Source: Acholoe squamosa (Eukaryota; Annelida; Polychaeta; Phyllodocida; Polynoidae). Taken from it: 64,000 nucleotides of DNA. Below, one piece after another: positions 39,701 through 48,479 of this stretch (positions within the stretch are counted from its first letter, which is position 1; each line of letters opens with the position of its first letter). The DNA lies in assembly GCA_949317995.1 (NCBI GenBank), contig OX439047.1, positions 35,626,950 to 35,690,949 of the forward strand. Reading direction: 5' to 3'. The notes beneath the pieces were generated by a model that ran no database searches, was not told where the DNA came from, and was given only the letters and a program-made list of their open reading frames with translations. The position numbers and the translations under genes were made by a program.

Positions 39701-42700
39701 ATTCAACTGTGGGAAACTCACTCCAGAATTCAGTGCTGACTCCGAATGGTTTGCGGGGGCGGACAGAGAGCGTGCGCGTAGTAACCTCCATCTCGGTGAC
39801 GCGCATGCCCTGATCCGAGTAATAGCCGGAGGAGAAACTACGCATGGAACTGTCGCCCTCAATGAAGTCCACCTCGCCTTTTACTTCGGAGCCATAGTAC
39901 ACCTTTAGGAAGTTATGTCTGTGAGGAGAGGAATTAGAAATGGTTAGGAATGCAATTCAGAGAGAAATTAGAAAAAGTTAGGAATGCAATTCAGATTATA
40001 AACTACTATGGTCTTGCACTGGATTTGATATCCTATTGTAGAACAGTAAACTTTCACCTTTACATAGACATCTCCTGTTTTTTTGGAAGTAGAAATGAAC
40101 AGCAAATATGAAAGAAGCCATCTCGAAAATAAACCACTGTATTATTTGATCCATTTTGCAGCTAATGTCTAAGATACATCACCTAATAATCAATGCTCTA
40201 AGAAAAATATGACACACGGTCATTGAAAGTACTGACGTCAAAGACCGAATTCTGATTTTGCCCTCGGTAAAATGTTGATGATAATTTCGGAGGCTGTCAT
40301 GGCGACTTAATTAAAAGGCACCTGTGGGGGAGGTTTGGAGTTCTCATTAGCGGCCGCGCAGCCGCACATTATCAAGGGGAGGTGTAGTAAAATGTAGTAA
40401 TATGACTTTTTCACTTTCTACCAAAAATACGACTTTCCTGTTGATGGCATTAAAATAATTATTCAAAAAAGAATTTTCACATTCTCATAACCTTTTTATT
40501 GAATACTCGGTTGGTGGGTATTAAAATTCTGCTTAAGAAAGGAAGTTGTGCGCTTGCATTATCTGCAACTAGATTCGCAGCATTTAAGGTACATACACAC
40601 TGAAAACCTTGAAGATCCGAAAGTCGTCAGTGGTGAAAACTTTAGGTCCTCAGATTGACAATGCCTAAATCACAACTTTAGGTGGTCAAAGTGACGACTT
40701 TAGGTCGTCAGGAAGACGACCTAAGTCATCAGTATGACGACTCTGTATTGTCAGTATGATAACTTGTCACGATTCACAGATACAGCCCTATAGCGAGCTC
40801 GAGTTGACTCGTCAGGGCTGCAATCATGTATCGTACTGATCCTAACTGATTTATTATACTCATGATATAGGTCGGCATGAAGCACCAACGCCTCATCGCT
40901 GGTGAGTTGTTCCCCAATGCAAAAGAGGCCCTGGCACCGTAATGCACGGCCGCATTAAAATGTCACGTGACCACCCCTTGACCAATCAGGGCGCCGCGAT
41001 TTTTCCGCTGGTCCCCACGATTTTATGATCGCTGCTTGAATCGGTACCCATGTTGTTAATGTGCGGTGCCAGGGCCCCTTAAAGGCTAACATCCACTATG
41101 ACGCACAGCGGAAAGTCTAATTTCTCATGCGTCAACCCATGCGTCTATACCAAAATGGTGTGTGGGTCTGCTTAGGAGTCTGTGACCTTATGGCTCGATG
41201 GCCAATTTCAGGTCCACATGTCACGTGACGTCTGTTTAGGTCATACATAGTGAGCAGAACACAATGTATTCCAGTGACAAAAAGAAAGCTTGGGGTATTA
41301 TGCATCCCTTAAAGGGTTAATGGTTGACTCACTCGTCTATGGCCTTGTCAGGGTGGTTTCCTTCATAGATCTTCTGCGCTCTGAGGCTGCGGCTGTTGAC
41401 GGGCTTGCCCTTGTAACGCACGGTGTACGTGATGTCGTAGATCTTGTAGCTGGGCTTGGGCTGCACATGACACCCGAACACGGTACCCCGGTGGGAGAAC
41501 ACCGGTGACAAGACAAACTCGGCCAAGTTACCCGTCACACACCTAAAGGGAAAAGGAGAAATGATAGAAACATTACTATATTTTCAAGAATATTCTTGCC
41601 AATTGAGATTCACAATTGAATGCAATGCAAAGCTCATTCAAAAGTAAGTGCAGTCAAGTACCTGTATTGGAACATCTATACAATGAGGTTGGGGTATTAG
41701 AGAAGTTGTCATAAAGGACTTTTCGGTTGACTTTTATATCAAAAGCCCTGGAATTCCCCAAAACTGGAGGGAGCCACACCCCAAGGAGCAGCCTCTAAAT
41801 GTGACACTTATAATGATACATATAACTTATATGTAGGGGGTGTGGATGGGGGGTCCCCCATGTCACATGTCAATTTAAAAAAATGGTCATGGCACTTGTC
41901 ACTTAAATCCCCATGTCCCATGTCACCTCTAAGAGCCTATCATGTCCCATGTCGAATTTAAGAAAGCACCTATGTCATGTCACTAATTGTTTTGCCTCAT
42001 GTCACTAAGGCCCATGTCACATGTCGATTTTAAGAAATGGCCATGTCACCATGTCGAATTTATTGGTCCATACCCATTATGTACGAATCTGCCTATCTCT
42101 CTAATTCCTGCTAAGATTTCACGCATATTTCTTTCATATTATTCATCTTTCATATATTGACTAACCTGACTAGTTCGCACTCAGAGTTGTGGTACACCTC
42201 GCAGATCTTGGAGCAGTCCTGCTTCCCACAGCAACTGAAGCAGTGCTGGAGTCGCGGGGACTCTCCGTTATCCGCATCCTCACCAGTGATGTTGCACCTA
42301 TGCGACCCTTGGCGAGCACTCATTGTACGGGCGCACATAATCGTACATGCGTCACAGTTGGTTCGCTGCTCCGCGCACCTGTTTGATACATTTCAAGGAG
42401 AAAACAGTGTAAGTAAATTGTACATGTTTATTGTAATACATGTACATGTATGCATGGAGTGAACGTTTATACTAGGCTAGTGGGGGTTCTACATAATATG
42501 CCTCATTAATAAGGCTTCACTGAGATGTGATAAAATCCACATAACAAAGAAAAGGTTCCATATGAATCGGAAGTAGATTAAAAAAAACAAACAAAAAAAA
42601 AAAACAACACTCCTTTTGTTTGATTATTCTGACATACAGAAAACAAACTATCAACAGGCCTGGCAGGGGCATAGGAAAAAAGGGGGGGGGGCAGGGCCCC

Positions 42701-45700
42701 CGACTCATAAAGGAGGTGGGGCCTGAGTTTGTCTGGGCCCCCCAAAATTTGCCAAGAATTCCTAACAGATTGAACAAGAAGCTAAAACTTTGCATCTCAA
42801 CTTAGATTGATAGAGTAATGGGATAGGGAAAATAGGGGCCTTGGCCTCAAATCAGATCTAAAATTACTTTTTAATACAAATTTTATATAGGCGCTATTGC
42901 ACTTGAGCCGACAATTCAAGGTGGTCGAGGTTGGGCCCCCCCCCCAATGAATATTTGCTTCCTCCACCTCTGTAATAGGTATTTGATTTAACAGGGGTCT
43001 ATGAGATACAGCCAACTCACTTCTGAATCAGAGAAGTATAATAGGTAGTCTCTGGTGACGACAGAAACTCAGTTTGGACAAACAAGTGAGAGCACCTAAT
43101 CCAACATTATTTTATTTTTAATATTCTTCAACCTATTTGGATATGAATAGTCTGTCATATAGTGTGGGTCAAAAGGTGGCAAATTACGTGCTTCGTTATC
43201 TTGGGCGGACATACACGTATAAACCCTTGTATCAAATAGAACAATGGAAAGACAGAAAGTGTACATGAGATACATGAAAAAGGTGTAGGGTTTCTTAAGA
43301 CTCCACCATGACTCTGCTTTCATATTACCCAGTTATAGCATAGGCCTATTGTTTTATCACAAGGCATAGTATCTCATTTAAGCACACTTAGTATCATTTC
43401 AGCATTTGGGTGTTAAAGGTTGTACAATACTGTATATATGTTTTCCTTCATCATATCACATCAATGCACCCAAAAAATTTACTTTTTCTTAGTAAAGACA
43501 TGGATTACCATTGTCTTCATCTCTGAGAAATCCCAACCAAAAATATAGTCAGAATTCAGCGTGAATTTGACATTAAGGTCTATTTGTTGATTATGTTTGG
43601 TGAATGATGATAAATATTCGTGCTATGATTATGAGACTTCCAGTATTTAAGGCATTTAAAAAGTTCCAAATCCACCACGACCCATGAGCTTGCGTGTGTC
43701 AGAAAAATTCATTGATGTCTTTCTGGCATTTTTGATGCATGCGTGCTTGTGAGTTTTGTTGGATTTGGGCCTTAAAAGAGAGGCATGTGCCTCCAAATTC
43801 TCAGTCTGTGAACCAGACACCAGACGGAGAGCTTGGAATGGGCATGGAGGGAGGGAAAGAACAAATGAAGGGTAAGTGGAAGGGGAGGAAGGGAATGAGA
43901 GAGGAAGAGGGGCATGGGGAAGGGAGCATAGAGCACCATAGAACATGGAGCGCTATGGAGCTCTATTTCTAAGGAGCATGATGGATCATGGTGCACTATG
44001 GAGCATGGAACATAAAGTTCCACAGAGCCTGGAGCATGAAACAGCATGGAGCTCTATGGAACATGGAGCTATATTGAGGTTAGGACACTGTGCAGCATGG
44101 GGCACCATGAAGCATCAGAGAACTTGGAACACCATAGAATATGGAGCACCAAGGAGCTCTATGGAACATAGGGCATGACACACGATAAAGGGATCGTACA
44201 GGATCATACAGGGATTGTACAGGGCCGTACAGGGATAGCACTGGGGGTAGGCGGGTTGTACAGGATCACAGTTTGTACAGGATTGTGCAGTAATCCAGGG
44301 CTCTTACAGGGGGTGCCTGGAAGAACTTTCCCATGGTGCAGGTGCTGGTCCACAGAGGTTATTTATAATAAAATTTTGTTGTCTTTTATGTATATACAAC
44401 CTTCTGGTTATACATAAGGCCCACATCCAGCCAACACAGAGAGTCTGCTTATGCTTAAATACGGGTCTATATATAAGATGGGTAGTTATACATGACAAGT
44501 AGAATGAACTAATTATCATAGGTTATATATAAGGCACTCAGGTATTATATATAAAGATAAGAAATGTCACCTCCAGGGCTCCGTAGTACGGTGCTTCATA
44601 GATACTGTTATGCCTTTATTTGGGAAGATGTAACGATTAAACAGAATGACAAAAAATACAGTTACAAACAACAAGAATAAACAAGAAAAAACATAAGGTC
44701 CCAAATAAACAAAACTGTACTTATAGATGGACTTGTCAGTTCCATATGTATAGGCCTATGGATGCATCAAGTCGTCAACTGTGAACTGTGAACAGAAGGC
44801 TAGGTCCATAAAGACACCTTTCAGCCTGATTACAATCTTTCCAGATCTGACATCTCATCTCTGCAGTGCTAGACTTTTTAGCTCATCTCAAATTGACAGC
44901 TGGTACTCTATTTGGGCTGTGGATGTTACTTTTATTGATCATTCACACCTGAAAATAATGTCAGAAGAAACACACAACCCACTCTGATTAACCAAACTAA
45001 ATGCTGTCAATGATTTCAGTGATTTAAAGTAATGAGTAATAGATGTTTAAAAGGGGGAAAAACAACTAAATATTTAAGACTGACAAGCAATTTAAGTAAT
45101 CACTCACTTGACTGTCCGGTCGATAAACATGGTAGAGAGGTCTTCCAGCTCGGAGCTGACGCCGAATGTGTTGCTGAGGGTGCCGGGCCGGGTGCACAGC
45201 ACACTCCACCCCTCGGGGTTAATGCCCGGCAGACGGCCGAACTGGCTGTACGTCTCACACGGCTCCTGTGGGTCCAGGTAGTAGCCGGTCTCCCGGATAC
45301 ACTTTCCCCCTTCTGCCTCCCGCTTCTTCTTGTTACAGTTGTAGTACTTGGCCCGCGTCGTCACCCCCTAGAGATGAAGATGGAAGATGAAGTTGGGGTA
45401 TGGATGTGGTGTGCCCACTTTTTGTGGTTTATTTTGGTTGTAGAGAGGCCTATAATATCATGGCTCACAAAAAAGAGGGACTATATATGGAAATCTAGAT
45501 TTGTCCAACATCTGGAGGGCGATTCATAAAAACTAACGACCTTTCTGTGCCTATGCATATGGTATACATTTAGAATTAGCATTTAGAAGGAATGATATAA
45601 TATAAATTGAGAGAGTATGCATTTCCTGTGTTAAGTTTTCTTATGCCTGAAATGATGTAGAAATAGCTTGTACGTCTTCACCTTGATTTAGAGCTATTTA

Positions 45701-47700
45701 GATGACTCTTGGATCCTGAGGAAAATCACAATTCTAAGTCGTCAGTTTTATAAACCACCCACCAGAATATTACAACAATACCCCGCTTCCCATGCTTTGT
45801 TTGTGATGTCACTCTTTGTGTAATAAGCGATTTGGGTAAGGACACTGACTGAAATGTTACGACTGCTCATAGTTTGAATTAATGTTTTAGTAGAGCAAGG
45901 GGACAATTGCTTTATTATAAAGCACCTGTAACGCCATTAAATACATTTACACAGGAGTGAAATGATTACTTCAGATAAAACAAGCACACGAAATTGCTTG
46001 CACGATTTTTCTGGAAATCAAATCTTTCTTCTTTAGCCTCACTGCACATGTAATGTATATAATATAGTTCATGATTCTGTAGTCTGGAGAGTTCTGACTT
46101 AATTTGCCAGCGAAAACAGAAAATCTGCCTAGAACCACAATTTCCCTCATACTTTCAGTATCTTTAATTAACTATCGCAGCATTTATAAAGTCAACTACA
46201 TTCATTTAGATTGAAATAGAACAGTGAAGATAGAATGAGAAACAGGAATAGTACTGCGACGTCACTTTATTATAATGGGTTGAATAATCTTTATTTGTGA
46301 GTTTATGTTCCCCTGGCCTTTGAGCCTTGAATCAATTTCTCTATACACTTACTAACCTAATCTTCAGCCCTTTGCCTCCAGTGTGAGGCTTTATGCAAAG
46401 GTTGAACAATGTGCACTGCATATGAAATCAAGTCTTTTGTACACATTTAGAAAGAAAATGGAGAATGGTGTTCAGAGTGGCACCACTCTACCGACTATAG
46501 AACATTTTGCTTTTTTGCTTTGAGTCAATTTTCCAATTTGCTGTTACAAATGACCTCCTTCTGCACAGATCATACAAATAATGGTGTTATCAAAGAATTA
46601 GAAAAAAAAACATTGTTTTAATGTACTTGAGACTTTTGAGGAGATCATCAAAGTGGAGCAAATGGAAAATGTGAGGAGAAGAAACGCTTACATTTCCTCT
46701 CAATGAGAATTCAAAGGAAACTCTTTAAAAAAACCCTCAGTAAACCAATAAGTGAAGTACCCTAATTTGTGATGATGAGCGTCTGTAACATGATTTCTGA
46801 TACAAGCTTTTGAACAAAACAAAAAAGGTAATTTGGATACTGTGGAAAACCATACCCTTTTAAAGGTCAGAAACGATTTAATATGCCACCCCCTTTTCAG
46901 GACGAGTTGCAGTAATAGGGAGAGCGGGTTTTCTCTGGTACTGGGTTGGGGCATTTATCTAACTGAATATTCTTACCTGGTATAGCACCAGGGAGAGCTG
47001 GTACATGTCTCTGGTACTGGGTACATTGGAAATATTCTAATTAAATGGTCTCACCTGATGCAGCACCAGAAAGACTTGGTATTTCGCTGGTACTGGGTAG
47101 GGGCAATATTAGGTATATGGGCAATACTCTAGTTAAATCGCCTCACCTCGCAGCACCAGAGAGCTGGTATGCATCTGGTACTGGGTACATGGGCATTACT
47201 CTAGTTAAAATGGCCTCACCTGGTGCAGCACCAGAGAGAGCTGGTATTTCTCTGGTACTGGGTGCATACACAACACTCTAGTTAAATGGTATCACCTGGT
47301 GCAGCACCAGAGAGAGCTGGTATTTCTCTGGTACTTGGTACATGCATGCACAATACTCTCAATGGTCTCACCTGGTGCAGCACTGGGTCAGAGGGAGCTG
47401 GTATGCCTCTGACACTGGGTACATGGACAATACTCAGATAGCCCCACCTGGTGCAGCACCAGAGAGCTGGTATGTCTCTGGTAATCTGTTCATGGGCAAT
47501 ACTCTAGTTAAATGGCCTCACCTGGTGCAGCACCAGAGAGAGCTGGTATTTCTCTGGTACTGGGTAGGGGCAATACTGTTGGGTGATGGTCAGGTCACCA
47601 TAGAATCCCCCGTTATCGTTGGAATCGGAGTGGTCCACGGCCTGGAAGAGCGGTGCGAGATTACTCTCCTTGAGGTTGATGGAAACAGAAAAGCCATTCC
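22012..47700 (-). CDS. Large five-helix membrane protein gene, 19 exons rebuilt, 5' end missing
   Basis: Exons on the minus strand: 47700-47522, 45367-45108, 42378-42166, 41542-41333, 39918-39722, 38806-38501, 38017-37793, 33121-32993, 32542-32392, 31286-31100, 30596-30484, 30213-30002, 29145-29019, 28519-28296, 27183-27089, 26616-26482, 26206-25899, 25581-25417, 22141-22012. Every junction has AG and GT borders and matching phase, giving 1187 residues to a stop. Residues 1-547 are a Cys-rich, glycosylation-motif-bearing ectodomain. Helices are near 548-569, 592-618, 866-886, 949-974 and 1121-1142. The loop 619-865 is helical and glutamine/glutamate-rich; the loop 975-1120 has a Cys cluster; the tail is about 43 residues. 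With the N-terminus outside, both long loops are extracellular and the basic loop 887-948 is cytoplasmic. Topology is like prominin or tweety homologues, but the long ectodomain does not fit either and I recognise no family. The signal peptide exon was not found. Confidence 0.88.
22264..22336. promoter_or_regulatory. Cluster of cAMP-response-element-like sites
   Basis: A full palindromic TGACGTCA at 22266-22273 is followed by TGACGTT and TGACGTA half-type sites within 65 bp. It sits just upstream, in gene orientation, of the last exon of the membrane protein gene, inside its intron. ATF/CREB-type factors bind such sites; function here is inference. Confidence 0.35.
24930..25416. repeat. Degenerate ~65-70-bp tandem repeat abutting a splice donor
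   Basis: Units contain GAGATGCTGCACACTCACCA followed by TGCCCAGTTTACCCCTTATA. The array begins exactly at the donor of the exon ending at 25417 (GTGAGTTGTCAGCATC on the minus strand), and further GTGAGT motifs occur at 25293-25298 and 25243-25248. Copies are much more diverged than in the arrays at 27.4-28.3 kb and 46.9-47.6 kb. Confidence 0.55.
25417..25581 (-). CDS. Membrane protein exon 18 (fifth membrane helix)
   Basis: The exon is in phase 2 on both sides, with acceptor CCTTTGCAG and donor GTGAGT. It encodes an amphipathic stretch, then helix 5 (residues about 1121-1142, rich in Leu, Ile and Val) ending in a basic stop-transfer Lys-Arg. Confidence 0.88.
25899..26206 (-). CDS. Membrane protein exon 17 (second extracellular loop)
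   Basis: This 308-bp exon encodes a charged helical segment followed by a Cys cluster including CAWKKMLNPAEKCNCTTAK, a glycosylation motif (NCT) and a further Cys. Four cysteines within about 30 residues suggest two disulfides on the extracellular side. Donor is GTTAGT. Confidence 0.9.
26482..26616 (-). CDS. Membrane protein exon 16 (fourth membrane helix)
   Basis: A 135-bp exon, phase 0 on both sides, with clean TTTCAG acceptor and GTAAGT donor. Residues about 949-974 (FIPKLVATATACCAIYLVLR) form helix 4. Confidence 0.88.
27089..27183 (-). CDS. Membrane protein exon 15 (basic cytoplasmic linker)
   Basis: This 95-bp exon encodes an Arg/Ser/Pro/Gln-rich linker between helices 3 and 4, with no acidic residues in its first half except one Asp. 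This fits the positive-inside rule for a cytoplasmic loop. Acceptor is ATCACTAG, donor GTAAGT. Confidence 0.82.
27375..28340 (-). repeat. 55-bp minisatellite made of an exon 3' end plus its splice donor
   Basis: About 18 copies of a 54-55-bp unit run from the end of the exon at 28519-28296 into its intron. On the minus strand each unit reads GGTGTACC...GATTGTAAGAAGACACCAG then GTAAGATGGTCCACTATG. That is, the last ~37 bp of coding exon joined to the first ~18 bp of intron. Donor GT is intact at 28295, 28241, 28131, 28021, 27966, 27911, 27856, 27746, 27708, 27488 and 27397. It is lost at 28186, 28076, 27801, 27653, 27598, 27543 and 27434; the first six of these have the same G-to-T change at the first intron base. 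Confidence 0.92.
28296..28519 (-). CDS. Membrane protein exon 14 (third membrane helix; 3' end is the repeat founder)
   Basis: Acceptor TTCCCCTAG, phase 2 in and phase 1 out. It encodes a charged pre-helix segment, helix 3 (residues about 866-886) and the start of a cytoplasmic loop ending VPYYIDCKKTP. The preferred donor is at 28295. Using the next copy's donor at 28241 would add exactly 54 bp in frame (18 residues); reading past that meets a stop in the third copy. Confidence 0.9.
29019..29145 (-). CDS. Membrane protein exon 13 (end of first extracellular loop)
   Basis: A 127-bp exon with a TTTTTCAG acceptor, GTAAGT donor and matching phases. It encodes a Pro/Ser-rich segment with one glycosylation motif (NLT). 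A second frame across it is longer as a raw frame but does not fit the phases of its neighbours. Confidence 0.8.
30002..30213 (-). CDS. Membrane protein exon 12 (extracellular helical loop)
   Basis: This 212-bp exon encodes an amphipathic, largely helical segment ending in Val-Glu-Arg-Leu-Ser-Val. The donor was chosen as GTGGGT at 30001 because only this gives phase 1 and keeps the next exon open; a GTAACT four bases on would shift the frame. Confidence 0.82.
30484..30596 (-). CDS. Membrane protein exon 11 (extracellular helical loop)
   Basis: A 113-bp exon, phase 0 in and phase 2 out, donor GTAAGC. It is rich in charged and aliphatic residues with one glycosylation motif (NLT), and continues the helical loop between helices 2 and 3. 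Confidence 0.82.
30679..30735. repeat. (TA)n microsatellite
   Basis: About 28 TA dinucleotides in the intron between membrane protein exons 10 and 11. Confidence 0.95.
31100..31286 (-). CDS. Membrane protein exon 10 (start of extracellular coiled-coil-like loop)
   Basis: A 187-bp exon with a good acceptor (ACAATACCAG) and donor GTAAGG. It is rich in Gln, Glu, Leu and Asn, with heptad-like spacing (KLQQLQNVLEQ), so a helical stalk is likely just outside helix 2. One glycosylation motif (NQT) is present. Confidence 0.87.
32392..32542 (-). CDS. Membrane protein exon 9 (second membrane helix)
   Basis: The exon encodes a short basic cytoplasmic turn followed by helix 2 (residues about 592-618). 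The acceptor ACATTTAAAAG has a weak pyrimidine tract, but phase and donor (GTGAGT) fit. Confidence 0.82.
32993..33121 (-). CDS. Membrane protein exon 8 (first membrane helix)
   Basis: A 129-bp exon, phase 1 on both sides, donor GTATGT. After a charged juxtamembrane stretch comes helix 1 (residues about 548-569, IIAVLCVVISFLGLLLFVGF). This marks the end of the N-terminal ectodomain. Confidence 0.88.
33180..37790. other. 4.7-kb intron of the membrane protein gene
   Basis: AT-rich sequence between exons 7 and 8. The only standout is the GC-rich promoter-like patch at 35770-35850. Short frames on either strand have no protein-like features. Confidence 0.5.
35770..35850 (+). promoter_or_regulatory. 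Promoter-like cluster: CCAAT, TCAAGGTCA, TATATA
   Basis: Within a GC-rich island in AT-rich intron lie CCAAT (35772-35776), AGGTCAAGGTCA with the extended nuclear-receptor half-site TCAAGGTCA (35805-35813), GGGTCA (35822-35827) and TATATA (35844-35849), in promoter-like order on the plus strand. No coding exon follows, so this may be an enhancer, an antisense transcript start, or chance. Confidence 0.35.
37793..38017 (-). CDS. Membrane protein exon 7 (membrane-proximal ectodomain)
   Basis: A 225-bp exon, phase 1 on both sides. The alternating beta-strand-like pattern with a Cys, and a glycosylation motif (NMT), suggest a beta-sandwich domain just outside helix 1. Confidence 0.88.
38501..38806 (-). 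CDS. Membrane protein exon 6 (ectodomain)
   Basis: A 306-bp exon with Cys residues near both ends and three glycosylation motifs (NRT, NKS, NTT). The donor is a weaker GTGTGT, but it is the only site that both keeps phase 1 and precedes the in-frame stop. Confidence 0.85.
39722..39918 (-). CDS. Membrane protein exon 5 (ectodomain)
   Basis: A 197-bp exon, acceptor CTCCTCACAG, donor GTGAGT. It is rich in Ser, Tyr, Thr and Val without cysteine. The strand-like alternation suggests beta structure. Confidence 0.87.
40600..40765. repeat. Cluster of GACGAC / GTCGTC palindromic repeats
   Basis: The motif TAGGTCGTC or its complement GACGACTTTAGG recurs in both orientations about eight times in 150 bp. 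The element is probably a decayed small foldback; no ends could be defined. Confidence 0.4.
40925..41080. mobile_element. Short inverted-repeat element, GGCCCTGGCACCG ends
   Basis: AGAGGCCCTGGCACCGTAAT at the left is matched by the complement of GTGCGGTGCCAGGGCCCC at the right, enclosing about 120 GC-rich bases. No coding. Target duplication not clear. Confidence 0.55.
41333..41542 (-). CDS. Membrane protein exon 4 (ectodomain)
   Basis: A 210-bp exon with two cysteines (residues about 218 and 240) and strand-like sequence such as YDITYTVRYKGKP. Phase 2 on both sides; donor GTGAGT. Confidence 0.88.
41830..42075 (-). repeat. Interspersed repeat related to 8400-8620, opposite orientation
   Basis: It consists of repeated CCATGTCACATGTCGATTTTAAGAAATGG-type units, with a GGGGGGTCCCCCATGTC end. 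It lies in the intron between membrane protein exons 3 and 4. Confidence 0.55.
42166..42378 (-). CDS. Membrane protein exon 3 (cysteine-rich module)
   Basis: A 213-bp exon with twelve cysteines in 70 residues, including a CFSCCGKQDC core and one glycosylation motif (NIT). The exon is a self-contained disulfide-rich module with phase 2 at both ends, so it could be skipped or duplicated without shifting the frame. I do not match it to a named domain. Confidence 0.88.
43925..44300. repeat. Degenerate tandem repeats (GGAGCATGGAGC and TACAGGATCG units)
   Basis: Two adjoining simple arrays. About 240 bp is built from ATGGAGCWCYATGGARC phrases, then about 110 bp from TACAGGGATYG phrases of about 10 bp. 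The frames through it are repeat by-products. Confidence 0.7.
45108..45367 (-). CDS. Membrane protein exon 2 (ectodomain)
   Basis: A 260-bp exon, phase 0 in and phase 2 out, donor GTGAGT. It has four cysteines and a Gly/Pro-rich middle (FGRLPGINPEGWSVLC). It is markedly GC-rich against the AT-rich introns. Confidence 0.88.
46925..47575 (-). repeat. ~76-bp minisatellite made of an exon 3' end plus its splice donor
   Basis: About eight copies start at the end of the exon 47700-47522 and run into its intron. On the minus strand each unit reads TACCCAGTACCAGAGAAATA...CTCTGGTGCTGCACCAG then GTGAGGCCATTTAACTAGAG. That is, about 50 bp of coding exon followed by the donor and about 25 bp of intron. 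Donor GT occurs at 47521 (real), 47447, 47371, 47295, 47219, 47146, 47054 and 46976; seven are GTGAG, GTGAT, GTGGG or GTGAGG type and the last is GTAAG. Spacings of 73-92 bp are mostly not multiples of three. Confidence 0.9.
47522..47700 (-). CDS. Membrane protein, first exon recovered (N-terminal ectodomain)
   Basis: A 179-bp exon, acceptor TTTTACTTTCAG, phase 1 in and phase 0 out. It encodes an Asp/Ser/Asn-rich stretch and a CPYPVPEKYQ segment. Because it opens mid-codon and has no signal peptide, at least one exon lies further right; I could not identify it. Confidence 0.85.
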
Positions 47701-48479
47701 CTGAAAGTAAAACAAAATTGCATTGATTCGCTGGCATTCATATGGATATTTGATTTCCACATGATTTGTATATAATTATTATCGATACATAAGTTCCATG
47801 CTTTTGAACTTTTTGGCATTGTATTTCACACTTGTGACATAAGCCTTCCAATAAGTTGAGATCCTGAAAACATGCATAATTATGATGAATTACCTATGCA
47901 AGATAGAAATGGGAGTTTCAACCATTGTGCCCATAATAACATGAACTGTATAGAGAGTTTCAGCTATTCTCCTATGACAAATGACACTGCTTTATGTTTT
48001 CAGTTTCTTTCATTTGTGAAAAAGATAAGGGCGTATCAATGTCGGTGATGGTGATTGGATACTTGAAAGGCAGGACAGCGTGGCGTATAATGTCTATAAA
48101 ATGGTTAAGGCTAGGGCACAGCCCTAAGATACCTATGGTCAACTGTGTTCTATGTGCTATGCTAAACTATGCTATAACTAAATGCTGACAAATAGTGGGT
48201 AATTACTGACATATATTGACTAATTGCTGAGAAATGTTGACAAGATACTGACAAGATGGAGCAGGTTAGGTCTAAGACCTAAAAGACCCGAGTTTTTAAT
48301 GCAATTTCCAATGCTATTTTCAATTCAATTTTCAATATTAAATCAGATATTGACAAATAGTGAGTGATTACTGACATATGTTGATGAACTGCTGACCAAT
48401 AATGAGCAATTACTAACATACATTGACTAATTGCTGACAAATAGTGCATTATTACTGACATATTTGCTGACAATGCATC

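Noticed and set aside
41333-42378. Idea that the large gene is the gamete fusogen HAP2/GCS1
   Set aside because: The cysteine-rich ectodomain suggested it, but HAP2 has one membrane helix and a recognisable conserved core that I do not see; five helices and two large loops argue against it.
47045-47704. Plus-strand frames over the 47-kb array
   Set aside because: The minus-strand exon has proper splice borders and phase; the plus-strand frames only follow the repeat.
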